From positions 62,001-126,000 of the forward strand of contig UYJD01000008.1 in NCBI GenBank assembly GCA_900618795.1: a DNA stretch of 64,000 nt, read 5' to 3'. The notes beneath the pieces are model-generated. The model was not told where the DNA came from, searched no databases, and was given only the letters and a program-made list of their open reading frames with translations. Both the position numbers and the translations under genes were made by a program. The stretch comes from Cyanodermella asteris (taxonomy: Eukaryota > Ascomycota > Lecanoromycetes > Ostropales > Stictidaceae). This document shows positions 32,073 to 45,398 of the stretch, piece after piece (positions within the stretch are counted from its first letter, which is position 1; every line of letters starts with the position of its first letter).

Positions 32073-33347
32073 GTGATGACGAACTACTTTGCCATGTCGC
32101 GTCGGACGCTTATGCTCCTGGCGGTCGTCCTCCTCCTCACCACTGTTGGGGCTCATCTCGACAATATCATCTTCGCAACAGGTGTCACGGTGGTAATCAC
32201 TACTGTCGTTCTGATCGTTCTCGCTATCATCGTCTTGCCCATAGTACTCCCTCCGACAGTATGCGGTCTACATCAACATGAGAAGATGGAAAGATTCACC
32301 AAGGGATGGGTTGACAAGATGAACACCGCGTTCCCGGGCAACAATGCTCTGATCTGGCACAATCACGCAAATCAGTACGTCAACTAACAGCTGGAATCGA
32401 AAGTCACACGAAACGTGTGTTGTACTACCGAAGGATAATACTGATCTTGTCTAGTCCCCACGAATCGTACAACAACTTTACCCAGCAACACTACGAACTT
32501 TCGGTTCCTTGCGAAAGAACAGAAGGCTACGAGCTCATTTCCCTTGATTATGGTCACTTTGCCATGGACGTACGTAGCGAGCACCCATGCCTTGTGAAGG
32601 GTTGACCACTTAGCTAACCATGGGCAGGGCGATCGCGGCTGGCCGAACTGGGGGGCTATCGGCAACTTCGTACGGGAACCCAAGGACGGCCCCTACATCG
32701 AGTTTTTCCCCCGGGAAACTCCCTACGCTTATTTGGGAGATGGCAAGCAGCTCATAACGTTCACCGAGGGAATCGCCAAGAGGGAGGTCAAACTCCCTAC
32801 CTGGAAATCCGAGCTGAAAAGGAGGTCCGAGCCATGGGAGCACCCGTCACCCCATACACCGAGTCCTGAGCTCCCATTCTACAACGTCACTGATTTCTCG
32901 ATGGTGCCCATGCCAACGCGCAGTGAGAGGTCCCCCCGGGCCGAACTGTACCCTCTCATCGACAGGACGGCCGAACTGATCAACGACGGCACTTACTTCG
33001 TCTATTGCAACAGCACCGACGACCCCATGTACAGCTCGGGTATAGCATACTACTACGATCTCGAGCCAGGCCAGAATATCGGACAGCTGCCGGATGACTT
33101 TGTCTGGATCGATCACAACCACAGTGCCCAATTCCGCAGAAGCGAGGGTGCGGCCGAGTTCCTTGGTGGTGAAGCCGGCGTGCACTGGAACATCATCGGA
33201 GGTAATCCCGCCACCGGCATCCACCCGAATCTGCTTGCGGGCGTTGCGAACGATGGCGTGGATCGCTTCTTCATGTACCATGATACGCACCAGCAGCTGT
33301 TCGCCACGTCGCAGTACTCCTGCTTCAGCCAGTACTTTGCCTTCTAG
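32073..33347 (+). CDS. Unknown protein with two N-terminal membrane segments
   Basis: I recognise no family. Three exons, 32073-32374, 32455-32569 and 32628-33347, have introns of 80 nt (GTACGT...TCTAG) and 58 nt (GTACGT...GGGCAG, GCTAAC branch) and give 378 residues. Residues 9-27 and about 33-57 are strongly hydrophobic (LMLLAVVLLLTTVGA; VVITTVVLIVLAIIVLPIVLP). They form a hairpin or a signal anchor plus a second helix. The remaining 310 residues are hydrophilic and rich in Trp, Tyr and Pro (GDRGWPNWGAIGNF, ELINDGTYFVYCNSTDDP, GIAYYYDLEPGQ, AGVHWNIIGGNP). They look like a compact globular domain, perhaps lumenal or extracellular, with possible NxS/T sites (NFTQ, NVTD, NSTD, NHSA). Intron removal keeps one frame throughout, which supports a real gene. 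Confidence 0.7.
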
Positions 33348-36333
<2,986 letters not shown>

Positions 36334-36762
36334 ACTGCCGTTTGACCTCAGAAGAAGAAAGGGAGTCATTCTGAACAACGAGCGAAAAAAGGATACAGCC
36401 AGCTGGGCAGCCGCCATCCGAGTGGCGAGCCAGCATTTGCCATGAGTCAGCGTGATCAATGTTGGCTGTCCGTCGAGATGCATTTATTGTGGCGTTTTTA
36501 CGGGGAACTCGTGCTTACAGTTGAATCATCATACCCACATAGACTGTTCTGTGTCCTGCAGGAGGTGAGGGACGGCAAAATATGAGATGGTACGGCCTGA
36601 GGTATTAGAAAGGATACATTGATAGAGCACGGTTTGGCGATCAGCCGCGAAATCGAGATCAATCATCAAGATTTTACCAAGTGCGTGCGAACTCACAAAA
36701 GCTAACTTGATTGTCTGTCGTGGTGTGGTCAAGCGTGTTGTCTTCTGGGAGATGCTCACAGG
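36334..36762. other. Convergent 3' region between DBP2 and the SnoaL-like gene
   Basis: About 430 bases with no gene, presumed 3' UTRs of both neighbours. Confidence 0.5.
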
Positions 36763-37270
36763 CTAGGAGAACACCTTCTCGGGCTCACCAGTTTTGTATG
36801 CTATATTCAACGACTTCATCTTGACGGCCCTCCATGCATTGCCCTTCAATCCTTCCATCCTCCTCAACATGACCTCCATAATGGCCTGATGCTGTGTCAT
36901 TGCATCTCCTTTCGTTAGGGTTTGCTATCGCCTTTCCGTGTACAGCAACCGTGTCTGGCACCACAACCTGCCCATCAGGTATCGGCATATCGATCGGTAC
37001 GATAGCTCCCGTATGGTGCAACGCGCCATCAAGCCCCGAGCGAAAGTTGGCCCACTGTTCGGCTTGTTCGCGGCTGGATATATCCTTTGGCGGACTTCCA
37101 AGCAGGGTGGTGTAATCGACGTGCACAGTCGGAGCTAGCACCTCGTCAACGCAGCGCTGAATGAAAGTTTCTTTTGGCAGGTTCAGATCGAGGAGTAGCC
37201 AGAGTTTGTGGGTTGTATCTTGGATGGCCAAGCGGTCGAGAAGATAGTGTTCGTTGCTGTAGACGGTCAT
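36763..37270 (-). CDS. SnoaL-like (NTF2-fold) protein, probable frameshift
   Basis: The first 100 residues fit the fungal SnoaL-like, NTF2-fold family of small enzymes and binding proteins: HYLLDRLAIQDTTHKLWLLLDL, VLAPTVHVDYTTLLG and EQWANFRSGLDGALHHTGAIV. As given, the frame runs to 36785 but loses family character after GGHVEEDGRIEG. In the next frame the sequence reads NAWRAVKMKSLNIAYKTGEP to a stop at 36763, the expected C-terminal strand. One extra G in the GGG at 36842-36844 explains the switch; removing it gives 168 residues. A rival reading is a 52-nt GTACAC...GACACAG intron with a CTAAC site, which also keeps a frame open but drops the GHYGGHV strand. The substrate is unknown. Confidence 0.6.
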
Positions 37271-38297
37271 GGTCGTCGCGTGTTGTATGAGTGTTTGCTA
37301 ATGACGATCAAAGGTCGTGTCAAAGGTCGATACGTGGAGGCAGTCGAACGCCTGAGTCGTATATGTACATATAGGAGGACGATGATGGACGACCATACGG
37401 TCAGAATCGAGCATTGTGCTCAGCCCAGCTAGGAGACCTGTGTCTCTATTCTCACTTAGCTCGTCACCGTACAGTAAACGCTTCCTCGTCTTTGGTCACG
37501 TTCTTTCTCAGACAATTACCATATTGTCTCCGAGAAATCTTGCCATAGGTGATACCCTTGACACACGATGTTCACACTCATGGAGAGATCTGCGTCATCT
37601 CAGCAGTAGCGTCTGGTCCAGTATCGGAGTTCCGCTGCCTTTCAGCCTCATGGTGGCACGAGCGACCTTTGAGACAGGACTTAAAGCTCTGCTAAACCTT
37701 GTGCCCGAGGCCGCGGGCGAACGTCCTAGACAGAGTCGGGCCGACTTTGTCCTGTGGCCAAGCTTTCGACTCGGAGAGAAGCTATTGCCGTTGATCGCCC
37801 TGGCTGTTGCAACACGCTTGGGTATTCGTTCTCTAACTAGACAATCTGGACCAGTGGTCCGCACTGCCTTGCCTGTTCCATCCACATCTGACATGGTGTT
37901 AGTCAGTCGACGCAGTCTCATTGAAAATAGAGTTGGCGTCTCCCCTGGAAAGACCTGCACTAACACGAGTTCCCGGAGGGCATGTCCTTCGGATTTACTC
38001 GTTCTCAAATAAATTTATCGCCATGGATATCGATTAGTAAGAGCAGGAGGGAGCCGGCGGCAATACATGACAACACACGTCGATTGCAGGGCAATGTATC
38101 CTGTTCTCAGATACCATTTAAAAAGGGTGGAACTCTGTAGTCTCGTTCCTTGTATTCGAACTACTCACCGAGTCTCGAGTCACTTGACTACACCCCCTGG
38201 CCGAATTCACCCGACCCAGCTATTCTCTAATACTTGTCGTGATTACTTCCTGCATTCTGTCTAACATAACAAAGCAAGGCACGATCTGTTGAACTGG
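37271..38297. other. Intergenic region with unsupported open frames
   Basis: About 1 kb between the SnoaL-like start and the NmrA-like start. A 198-codon frame on + (37416-38012) and a 137-codon frame on - (37595-38008) begin at non-ATG codons and show no domain. They may be shadows of a decayed gene. I do not call a gene. Confidence 0.4.
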
Positions 38298-39161
38298 ATG
38301 ACGATCCTCCTGACCGGCGGCAATGGAAAGGTGACTCGCCGCATTGCAGAGCGCCTCGGTGAAAGCAAGCAGCCGGTAATCAGAGCGTCTCGAACACCGG
38401 CAGTTGGGGATTCGTCAACAGTACGCTTCGACTGGTCGGACCATAACACTTTCGAGACACCCTTCAATCACGGAAATGGCAAGGTCGATTCCGTCTACAT
38501 CGTACTCCCACCTCGTTCAGATCCAGACAAGGACATCTTCGCATTCGTCAAGCTCGCAGTCGAGAAGGGAGTGAGCCACTTTGTGCTTCTCAGCGCCGTC
38601 GTTTGCGATCCCGGTCCTGACGCGTTGTCTCCGCACGGTCGAATTCACCATTTTCTTCTTCATTTGGCGGATACAACGCCAAATATAGGGGTCTCCGTTC
38701 TCCGACCGTCGTTCTTCATGGAGAATTTCAGCGAACAGCAGCATCTGACAACAATTCGTGAAGAGGGTGCTATATACTCGGCAACGGCCGAAGGTCGTGA
38801 GGCGTTCGTTTCGTGTGAGGAAATTGCTAGCATTGCCGCCAGATACCTGGTGGGCGAAGCTGAGAGGAAAGAGTACTGGATTGTGGGGCCTCGTGCAGTC
38901 AGCTACGACGAGATAACTGATATCTTGAGCCGAGTGACAGGCAAAGGCATAGTACATCGCAAGCTTGGTAAGGATGAATTTGTCCAACGAGCTCGCGGTC
39001 TTGGGATGCCGGATGAGTATGCTCAAATGATGGCCGGGCTTGACAATCAGATAGCCAATGGCTTGGGAGCGCAGCCTAACAATGGAGTTGAGGAGGTCCT
39101 CGGCAGGAAGCCTCTATCGTTTGAGGAGTACGCTAGTAGGACCAAGTCGGCCTGGATATGA
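38298..39161 (+). CDS. NmrA-like NAD(P)-binding reductase, EasG/FgaFS-like
   Basis: A 287-residue atypical SDR. It begins MTILLTGGNGKVTRRIAERL, with the GGxGxx nucleotide-binding turn in the first beta-alpha unit. VRFDWSDHNTFETPF, VYIVLPPRSDPDKDIFAFVKLAVEKGVSHFVLLS and SVLRPSFFMENFSE follow the layout of the NmrA/agroclavine-dehydrogenase family. That family reduces iminium or flavone-like substrates or senses NADP. The classical YxxxK is absent, as is normal for these atypical members. The start at ATG 38298 puts the nucleotide fold at the very N-terminus; the frame extends three codons upstream to a TTG only. No ergot or other cluster genes surround it, so its reaction cannot be inferred. 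Confidence 0.82.
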   Translation: MTILLTGGNGKVTRRIAERLGESKQPVIRASRTPAVGDSSTVRFDWSDHNTFETPFNHGNGKVDSVYIVLPPRSDPDKDIFAFVKLAVEKGVSHFVLLSAVVCDPGPDALSPHGRIHHFLLHLADTTPNIGVSVLRPSFFMENFSEQQHLTTIREEGAIYSATAEGREAFVSCEEIASIAARYLVGEAERKEYWIVGPRAVSYDEITDILSRVTGKGIVHRKLGKDEFVQRARGLGMPDEYAQMMAGLDNQIANGLGAQPNNGVEEVLGRKPLSFEEYASRTKSAWI

Positions 39162-39963
39162 ACTTTGTGTTCATTGTATACAATGCAATCGGTTACAAGG
39201 CTAATCAATTGAAATTACTGCCCGCACCCTGTGCGGCACAAGGAGCTCATTTTCACTGTTATCTCTGCTTTCAGTTGCGCTGGGACATCAAGAAATGCCA
39301 TAATAGCTTTGCTTGTGTGGCAGGGTCAGCGTGCCCATCCAGGTGGGTCCACAGGCGTCCGTACTTGCCATGCATAATTTTTAATTTTTTTTAATTTTTT
39401 TGCTTAATCGATTGAAGAAAAAAGTCGGAGATATACCAAAGTTTGAAACCAAAATTGCTGACTGCACTGCGAGGCTTATCCTGTGTAGAATCGTCCTGTA
39501 AAAGACAAGCCTTGAAGAACAGATCAGCGCAAAGTCTGTATACTGGTATGAATTCGTTCGTCGCTTTGCATCTGGACCAAGCAGTACCATGATGGCCATG
39601 ATCTAAACTAGGATCCTCCGAGGCGTCAAGACCTCGCGATCGAGGTCGCGTAGCGCAGCAACTAAGCCTCAGTAGCATCTGTTGAGTCCTCGAGTGCGAT
39701 ATACGAGACTCGCCCTTCTTGTAAACTTGTTCTTGTAAGCAGACAATGCCTGTGATGATCGATATTGTAATGCCCTAATGTAGGTGAGTGAGTCACGGAG
39801 GTTGCACACTGCCCGCCGCCCGCCACATCAGTCCGCGCTCGCCAAAAGTGCGCCCCACAGCCCTGCAAAGAAAGTTGCACCACAATCACCTGCACCCGCA
39901 ACCCTGAATCGCGCAACACGGTCCGACTTGTTCAACATCGACAAGTAGGGATTGCTAGACAAT
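39162..39963. other. eIF3c upstream region with an A/T tract
   Basis: About 800 bases without a gene. A T-rich tract (taatttttttt-like, about 39376-39403) stands out from the balanced base composition around it. The right 150 bases are the likely eIF3c promoter and leader. Confidence 0.45.
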
Positions 39964-42578
39964 ATGTCGCGCTTTTTCACCGCAGACAGTTCCAGCGAGA
40001 GCGATTCCTCCGGCGAGGAGGAGCTCTACAGCGATGAGGAGAAGCAGATCGAGGCCGACGAGGAGTCCTCCAGCGAAGAGGAGGAAGACGAGGACGATGA
40101 CGACTCTGATTCCTCCTCAGATGATGGAAAGGGTGGTGCCTCCAGGTTCTTGAGGGATGCCGATTCGGAGTCGGACGAGAGCGACGAGGAGACACGAAAA
40201 GTCGTCAAATCTGCAAAGAGCAAGCGCTTGGAGGAGCTGGACGGCGTGATCAAGGCCATCGACAATGCGAAAAAGATTGGAGATTGGAGCGTTATTTCGA
40301 ACGGTAGGTCAACAGATACAATACGCAAAGGTGGCAGGCTAACAACGGCATAGAGTTCGATAAGCTCAACCGGCAAGTGACAAAGGTCACCGCTGGCCAG
40401 AAAGTGCCCAAGCAGTACATCAAGGAGATTTCGGACCTCGAAGACCTGATGAACGAGACCCTGGCAAAGCAAAAGGTCACCCCCAAGAAGATGAACGCGA
40501 CAAATGCCAAGGGATTGAATGCCATGAAGCAGAAGATCAAGAAGAACAACAAGGAATTCTCCGACGAGATCGACAAATACCGTACCGACAAAGACACCTA
40601 CATGGAGACAGATGACGAGGAGGAGGCACCAGTCCCACAGCGTTCCACTACCATAAGTCGCACCACTATTGACGCTTCAGCGGTAGATGGCGATGACGCT
40701 GGCTTCTCTACAGTCGGAAGAGGCGGTCGAGCTCTACAGTACACTCCTGAAAGCATTCTGGCACACTTGCGCACGATCAACGAGTCTCGAGGACGGAAAA
40801 ATACCGATCGGGCTGAGCAGATTCGTATCATGGAAAGACTTTTGACCGTGGCGCAGACGCCGTATCAAAGGATCAGAATTCTCCTTACCGTCATCTCGAC
40901 CCGTTTCGATCTGGTATCAAACTCCTCATCAGGCTACATGGCCCAGGATTCTTGGAAGCAGGCCGCTGAGGAGCTCGGACGTCTATTGGAAGTTCTGGAA
41001 CAGAATACCGAAATCATTGTCACAGAGAATGGTGAGGCTTGGGAAGACGACGACAAGCAGCCCACCATCAATCCAGGCGAGACTTTCCGTGTTCCTGGCA
41101 GTATGGTGTCAATCTTCGAACGCCTAGACGATGAGCTCACCCGTTCTCTTCAACACATCGATCCCCACACCGCCGAATACATCGAGCGCCTTCAAGACGA
41201 GCAGGCACTCTACAATCTGCTGCTTCGCGGCCAGATTTATATTGAATCCGCTAGCAAGGTGGAAGGAGCCGATTTGCCCCAAGAGAACTTGAACCGCATG
41301 ATCATGCGCCGCATTGAGCATGTTTACTTCAAGCCAGCTCAAGTCATCACAATTCTGGAGACCAATGCCTGGAGTGCTCTTCCCGGAACGCTCCACTCGA
41401 GTGTCACTCCCCGGCCCAAGGAATTCTCTGCTGATGAGCTCGTCTCCACCCTCTGCACATATCTCTTCGAAAAGAGCGAGCACATCATCCGCGGACGTGC
41501 TTTCTTGGCTCAAGTCTACTATACAGCGCTGCACGACCAATACTATCGCGCAAGAGACATGTTGCTCATGTCCCATTTGCAGGAGACAATCCCGAACTTC
41601 GATGTCAGCACTCAGATCCTGTTCAACCGAACACTTGTTCAGGTGGGGCTTTGTGCATTCCGTGCTGGCCTGGTCTACGACGCTCAAACCACCCTCCAGG
41701 ACATCTGCGGATCGGGCAGACAAAAGGAACTGTTGGCACAGGGAGTCGTCATTCAGCGATACGTCAACGTCAGTCCTGAGCAAGAACGCCTCGAACGTCA
41801 ACGCCAGCTCCCGTTCCACATGCACATCAATCTGGAGCTCCTTGAATGCGTCTACTTGACCAGCTCAATGCTGCTCGAGATTCCTTTGATGGCCCAGATA
41901 GGATCATCGCCGGACATCAGGAAGCGTGTCATCAGCAAGACTTTCCGACGACACTTCGATTTCCACGAGCGTCAGATTTTTACTGGACCTCCGGAGAACA
42001 CTCGCGACCACATCATGCAGGCATCCAAAAGCCTGGCTATGGGTGAGTGGAAGAAATCGGTTGAGCTGATCAATGGCATTAAGATCTGGGAGTTGGTTGC
42101 CAACAGTGACAAGATCAAAGCTATGCTTTCGGAACAAATCCAAGAGGAGGGTTTGCGAACCTACCTTTTCACCTATGCCTCCTTCTACGATACTGTTGCT
42201 GTCGAAACCTTGGCCACCATGTTCGAGTTGCCGGAGCGCAAGGTCCAGGCCATCATCAGTAAAATGATCAGCCACGAGGAGGTTGCTGCTGCGCTTGACC
42301 AGGTGAATAGTGTCATCATTTTCCGCAAAGGCGTCGAACTGTCCAGGCTGCAAAGCCTCGCCCTCACCCTCAGCGAGAAGGCTAGTGGTTTGATTGAGTC
42401 GAATGAGCGTACGCTCGAGCAGAGAACAAGCGGCATGGAGAACAGGTTCGAGCGACAAGGAGGCAGAGGCCGTGGTGGCCGAGGCGGTGGCCGCGGTGGT
42501 GCCCGAGGTGGCGGACCTAGGACAAGAGGCGGCCAGCAATTCGGAGGTGGTGCCCTGGGATCTGCAATCAAGGCTTGA
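39964..42578 (+). CDS. nip1: Translation initiation factor eIF3 subunit c (Nip1)
   Basis: A core subunit of eIF3, which brings Met-tRNA and mRNA to the 40S ribosome. Exon 1 (39964-40303) and exon 2 (40354-42578) are joined over a 50-nt intron (GTAGGT...CATAG, GCTAAC branch). They give 854 residues, near the family length. The N-terminus [19 protein letters not shown] and its long acidic Ser tract are characteristic and bind eIF1/eIF5 in yeast. [25 protein letters not shown] crosses toward the splice point. The central NIP1 domain includes [18 protein letters not shown]. The C-terminal PCI domain lies at about residues 600-775 ([43 protein letters not shown]). An RGG-rich tail ends the protein. 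Confidence 0.97.
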
Positions 42579-42733
42579 GAGACTTGCAATGGGAAAAGAT
42601 GGAGTTGACATGGCAAGTGCTTCTCGGTGGAGACTGGGAAGAACAGCGAGTTGTTTCTTTTGCCACGCATTACCAAAATTGAACGGCGTTTCATGTGAGT
42701 TTAGAAGGACGGCAGCAATCGGCTCATGAGGGT

Positions 42734-43510
42734 TCATTCGTCTGCTCCCGCGAGGAAGGCTGGAGACCAGTACTGTGCTTCGTCACATTTCAGATCCACC
42801 CAAGCCAATGAATTTGCTTCTAAATCTTCGAGTGCTGTCACCGCTCTCGCATGCTCCCAAGCGTAGTTGTCCTCTAGTATGCTCACCGTGACGTACTCCA
42901 GGATGTGAAGAGCCTCGAGCACCGTGGACTGATCTGTGTTGAGTTCGCGCGGGATGCTTCTGATCATTTGCGTGCCGGCAATCGGTACAATGCTAAAGCC
43001 ACTTCCTAGCGGCTTCAGACTCTCGACAGCTCTGATGATGTCGTCGTTACTGACGTTCATCCCTCCACCTATGCCCTTGCCCTTTCGGACGACCTCTCGA
43101 CACTGCTCGAGAGCCAGTAGTCCACCGTTTTCGTCTCGGGATTCCCTGCAAACCTCCACCACACGCACCGCTACCCGATACCAGAACTCTCCCACTTCCC
43201 CACCGAAAGCACTGCTCAGCCATCCTTTCGATTTCACTTTCGAAGCAGCGGCGCTGTTTGATCCCGCTAGCGGATCCACGCCGATGTAGTTGCACATCCG
43301 TGCAAACTCGGCTCGAAAGCTTGGATCTTTCTTGATTTTGTCTCCATGCTGCAAGGCGAAGTGGTGAAGAGCATTCTGGAACGACGAAAGCTGCGCTTTC
43401 AGGGATTGGCCTTGGGAGGATCGGAGTGCGGCGCCATGAGAGGCATATGAGGTAGTCAAGCTGTTGCGGTTCGTAAAGGCTGACAGCCCCACGCCACGAT
43501 TAGCCGACAT
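42734..43510 (-). CDS. vps22: ESCRT-II subunit Vps22 (Snf8/EAP30)
   Basis: A 258-residue intronless subunit of ESCRT-II, which sorts ubiquitinated cargo into multivesicular bodies at the endosome. The N-terminus SANRGVGLSAF is the family signature. FQNALHHFALQHGDKIKKDPSFRAEFARMCNYIGVDPLA is the coiled-coil-to-winged-helix entry. FWYRVAVRVVEVCRESRDENGGLLALEQC matches the first winged helix. AVESLKPLGSGFSIVPI and LEYVTVSILEDNYAWEHAR match the second. The length is close to yeast Snf8. It converges on eIF3c with only 155 bases between the stops. Confidence 0.93.
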   Translation of the reverse strand: MSANRGVGLSAFTNRNSLTTSYASHGAALRSSQGQSLKAQLSSFQNALHHFALQHGDKIKKDPSFRAEFARMCNYIGVDPLAGSNSAAASKVKSKGWLSSAFGGEVGEFWYRVAVRVVEVCRESRDENGGLLALEQCREVVRKGKGIGGGMNVSNDDIIRAVESLKPLGSGFSIVPIAGTQMIRSIPRELNTDQSTVLEALHILEYVTVSILEDNYAWEHARAVTALEDLEANSLAWVDLKCDEAQYWSPAFLAGADE

Positions 43511-43895
43511 GTATCTTCATCTATGGAGTCAAATTGGCGACTATTTAAATTGCTGAGTGTTTGACTTTGAGCTGTCTCTCCAGGTGAGCACCTAGCAGGT
43601 ATCGATGTGTTCTCAGTGCCAATTGTACATGCCTCTGAGTGGACATTGTCAAAGATACCTAGTAGTCGAGCTAGCCAGCAGATCAGGAGAGAGCTCCGCA
43701 ATAGATGCCGCCCACCTCAGGTTGATGCTGCGTCGGACCGAAGCCCTCCGCCAAGATTTTGTCCCGATACGGTTAGGCGCAGCCCACGAAAATCATCGCG
43801 CACCCTTTGCAGAGGAAAGTTCTCAGTTGTCTGCTTGAACATCCAGCGCCCAACACGACAATCACTAACCCAGCAGCGCCATCACCATCGTTGCA
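43511..43895. other. Divergent promoter between Vps22 and RPL7
   Basis: About 385 bases between the two start codons. Pyrimidine-rich stretches lie close to the RPL7 start, as is usual for ribosomal protein genes. No gene seen. Confidence 0.5.
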
Positions 43896-45398
43896 ATGGC
43901 TCCCACCACGTATGTTTGATCACCAGCTACGATCCGGCTGACGGCGCCGAGTACGAATTGCCAGCGTCCGCCGTGGCATCGCTTCGATTTGCCCAGTTGC
44001 TTTTCAGTCTTGATCTGTCCAATCCTGATGCCAAACCAGCCAGGCGTCCGCCAGGCAGTGGAAGCTATGGGGTCTTGAGGTTGAAGGCATTGCTCTTCTC
44101 CTTTAAAATCAGTGCCGCACCATCTACGATGATTACGATCTGAAATGGTCTCATCTCGTTCTTGGAAATACATGCGTTGCATCGGATATTCTCGAGCTTG
44201 CTTGAGGTCTTGTCGGATGAGGATACATACTCCAGTTGAATTGCGCAAGGGACAAGCTTTGATAAGCTAGAATCTTGATGCCTTCGACGCCAGATGCTCG
44301 GTGCGCTTTGCGCCTGACGCTATCTCGGTCAAGGAGCTGTCTCACCGATTAAATACATTCCGTCGAGTCTCCTTCGCCACAGAGCAATCTAAGAATGCCG
44401 CGCTTCAGCTGCAGTTCTTCCACTCGGCGTCAAGTCTTCAATCTTGAGCGACAGACCATGCTGACCTGCCTCCAGTTCCGTTCCTACCCAGGACCAGGTC
44501 CTCGTGCCTGAGACCCTCCTGAAGAAGCGCAAGAGCCAGGAGAAGGCCCGCGAAGAGCGTGCGGCCGAGCAGAAGAAGAGAAAGGCGGTATGTGATCAAT
44601 AATTTCCATCTCTGCCGGGGAAGTCGCATGGTGATGAAGTGTGATCACACATAATGCGGCTAGACACTGTCGATGTTGCTGTTTTAACATACCATCTTTC
44701 GGGTCTGACATTGCGACGAACCGGCACCTGTTCCATCGAGGGTGAGAACGAGCCAACTGACACATATCTAGGCCAACAAGGAAAAGCGCGGAGAGATCTT
44801 CAAGCGTGCCGAGTCCTATGTCAAGGAGTACCGCGACCAGGAGCGTGAGAAGATCCGCCTGACTCGCCTCGCCAAGCAGAATGGCGAGTACTACGTCCCT
44901 GCTGAGCACAAGCTTCTCTTCGTCGTCCGCATCAAGGGTATCAACAAGATCGCCCCCAAGCCCCGAAAGATCCTCCAGCTCCTCCGTCTCCTCCAGATCA
45001 ACTCCGGCGTCTTCATCAAGTTGACAAAGGCCACCAGCGAGATGTTGAAGGCTGTCGAGCCTTACATCGCCTACGGTTACCCTTCGCTCAAGACCGTCCG
45101 CGAGCTCGTCTACAAGCGTGGTTACGGCAAGGTCGACAAGCAGCGCATTGCTCTCACCGACAACCAGATCGTCGAGAACAGCCTTGGCAAGTACGGCATC
45201 GTCTGCGTCGAGGACTTGATCCACGAGGTCTACAGCGTTGGCCCCAACTTCAAGCAGGCCGCCAATTTCCTGTGGCCCTTCAAGCTGTCCAACCCCACTG
45301 GCGGCTTCAAGACCCGCAAGTTCAAGCACTTCATTGAGGGTGGTGACCTTGGCAACCGGGAAGAGTTCATCAACAAGCTCGTCCAGCAGATGAACTAA
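43896..45398 (+). CDS. rpl7: 60S ribosomal protein L7 (uL30)
   Basis: A cytosolic large-subunit protein of 250 residues. A 14-nt first exon (43896-43909, ATGGCTCCCACCAC) joins exon 2 (44476-44587) over a 566-nt intron (GTATGT...CTCCAG). Exon 3 (44772-45398) follows a 184-nt intron (GTATGT...ATCTAG). The joined N-terminus is [20 protein letters not shown], then the [21 protein letters not shown] basic region. [24 protein letters not shown] and [17 protein letters not shown] are highly conserved, and the end is [11 protein letters not shown]. The tiny first exon with long introns is typical of fungal ribosomal protein genes. The second intron carries a C/D-box snoRNA, as in yeast RPL7 genes. 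Codon use is strongly biased, as expected for high expression. Confidence 0.96.
43910..44475 (+). other. Long first intron of RPL7
   Basis: 566 nt with a GTATGT donor, TGCTGAC branch region and CTCCAG acceptor. I searched it by eye for C/D boxes. GATGATT-like and CTGA elements occur, but none has proper spacing and a closing stem. Its length may reflect transcriptional enhancement or a further RNA that I cannot resolve. Confidence 0.7.
44623..44717 (+). ncRNA. Intronic C/D-box snoRNA in RPL7 intron 2 (snR39/snR39b/snR59 group)
   Basis: C box GTGATGA at 44631-44637 and D box CTGA at 44705-44708. A closing stem of GTCGCA(TG) at 44623-44630 pairs with (CA)T-TGCGAC at 44709-44717, with one bulged base. 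The 14 nt directly upstream of the D box, ACCATCTTTCGGGT (44691-44704), are perfectly complementary to the conserved large-subunit rRNA segment ACCCGAAAGATGGT. By the D+5 rule the target is the G of CCCGAAAG. In yeast, RPL7A and RPL7B second introns host snR39 and snR59, which methylate A807, and snR39b methylates G805 in the same segment. Host gene, intron and target region thus all agree. Sites and pairing are seen directly; expression and the exact methylated base are inferred. Confidence 0.88.

Noticed and set aside
37416-38012. Overlapping 198-codon (+) and 137-codon (-) frames
   Set aside because: Both start at non-ATG codons, overlap each other and show no domain or splice partner; at most a decayed gene.
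39376-39403. T-rich tract as a possible poly(A) tail of a retroposed copy
   Set aside because: No target-site duplication or recognisable retroposed body adjoins it; simple low-complexity DNA is enough.
44090-44330. C-box-like GATGAT and several CTGA motifs in RPL7 intron 1
   Set aside because: Spacing is wrong and no closing stem or rRNA antisense match was found, unlike intron 2.
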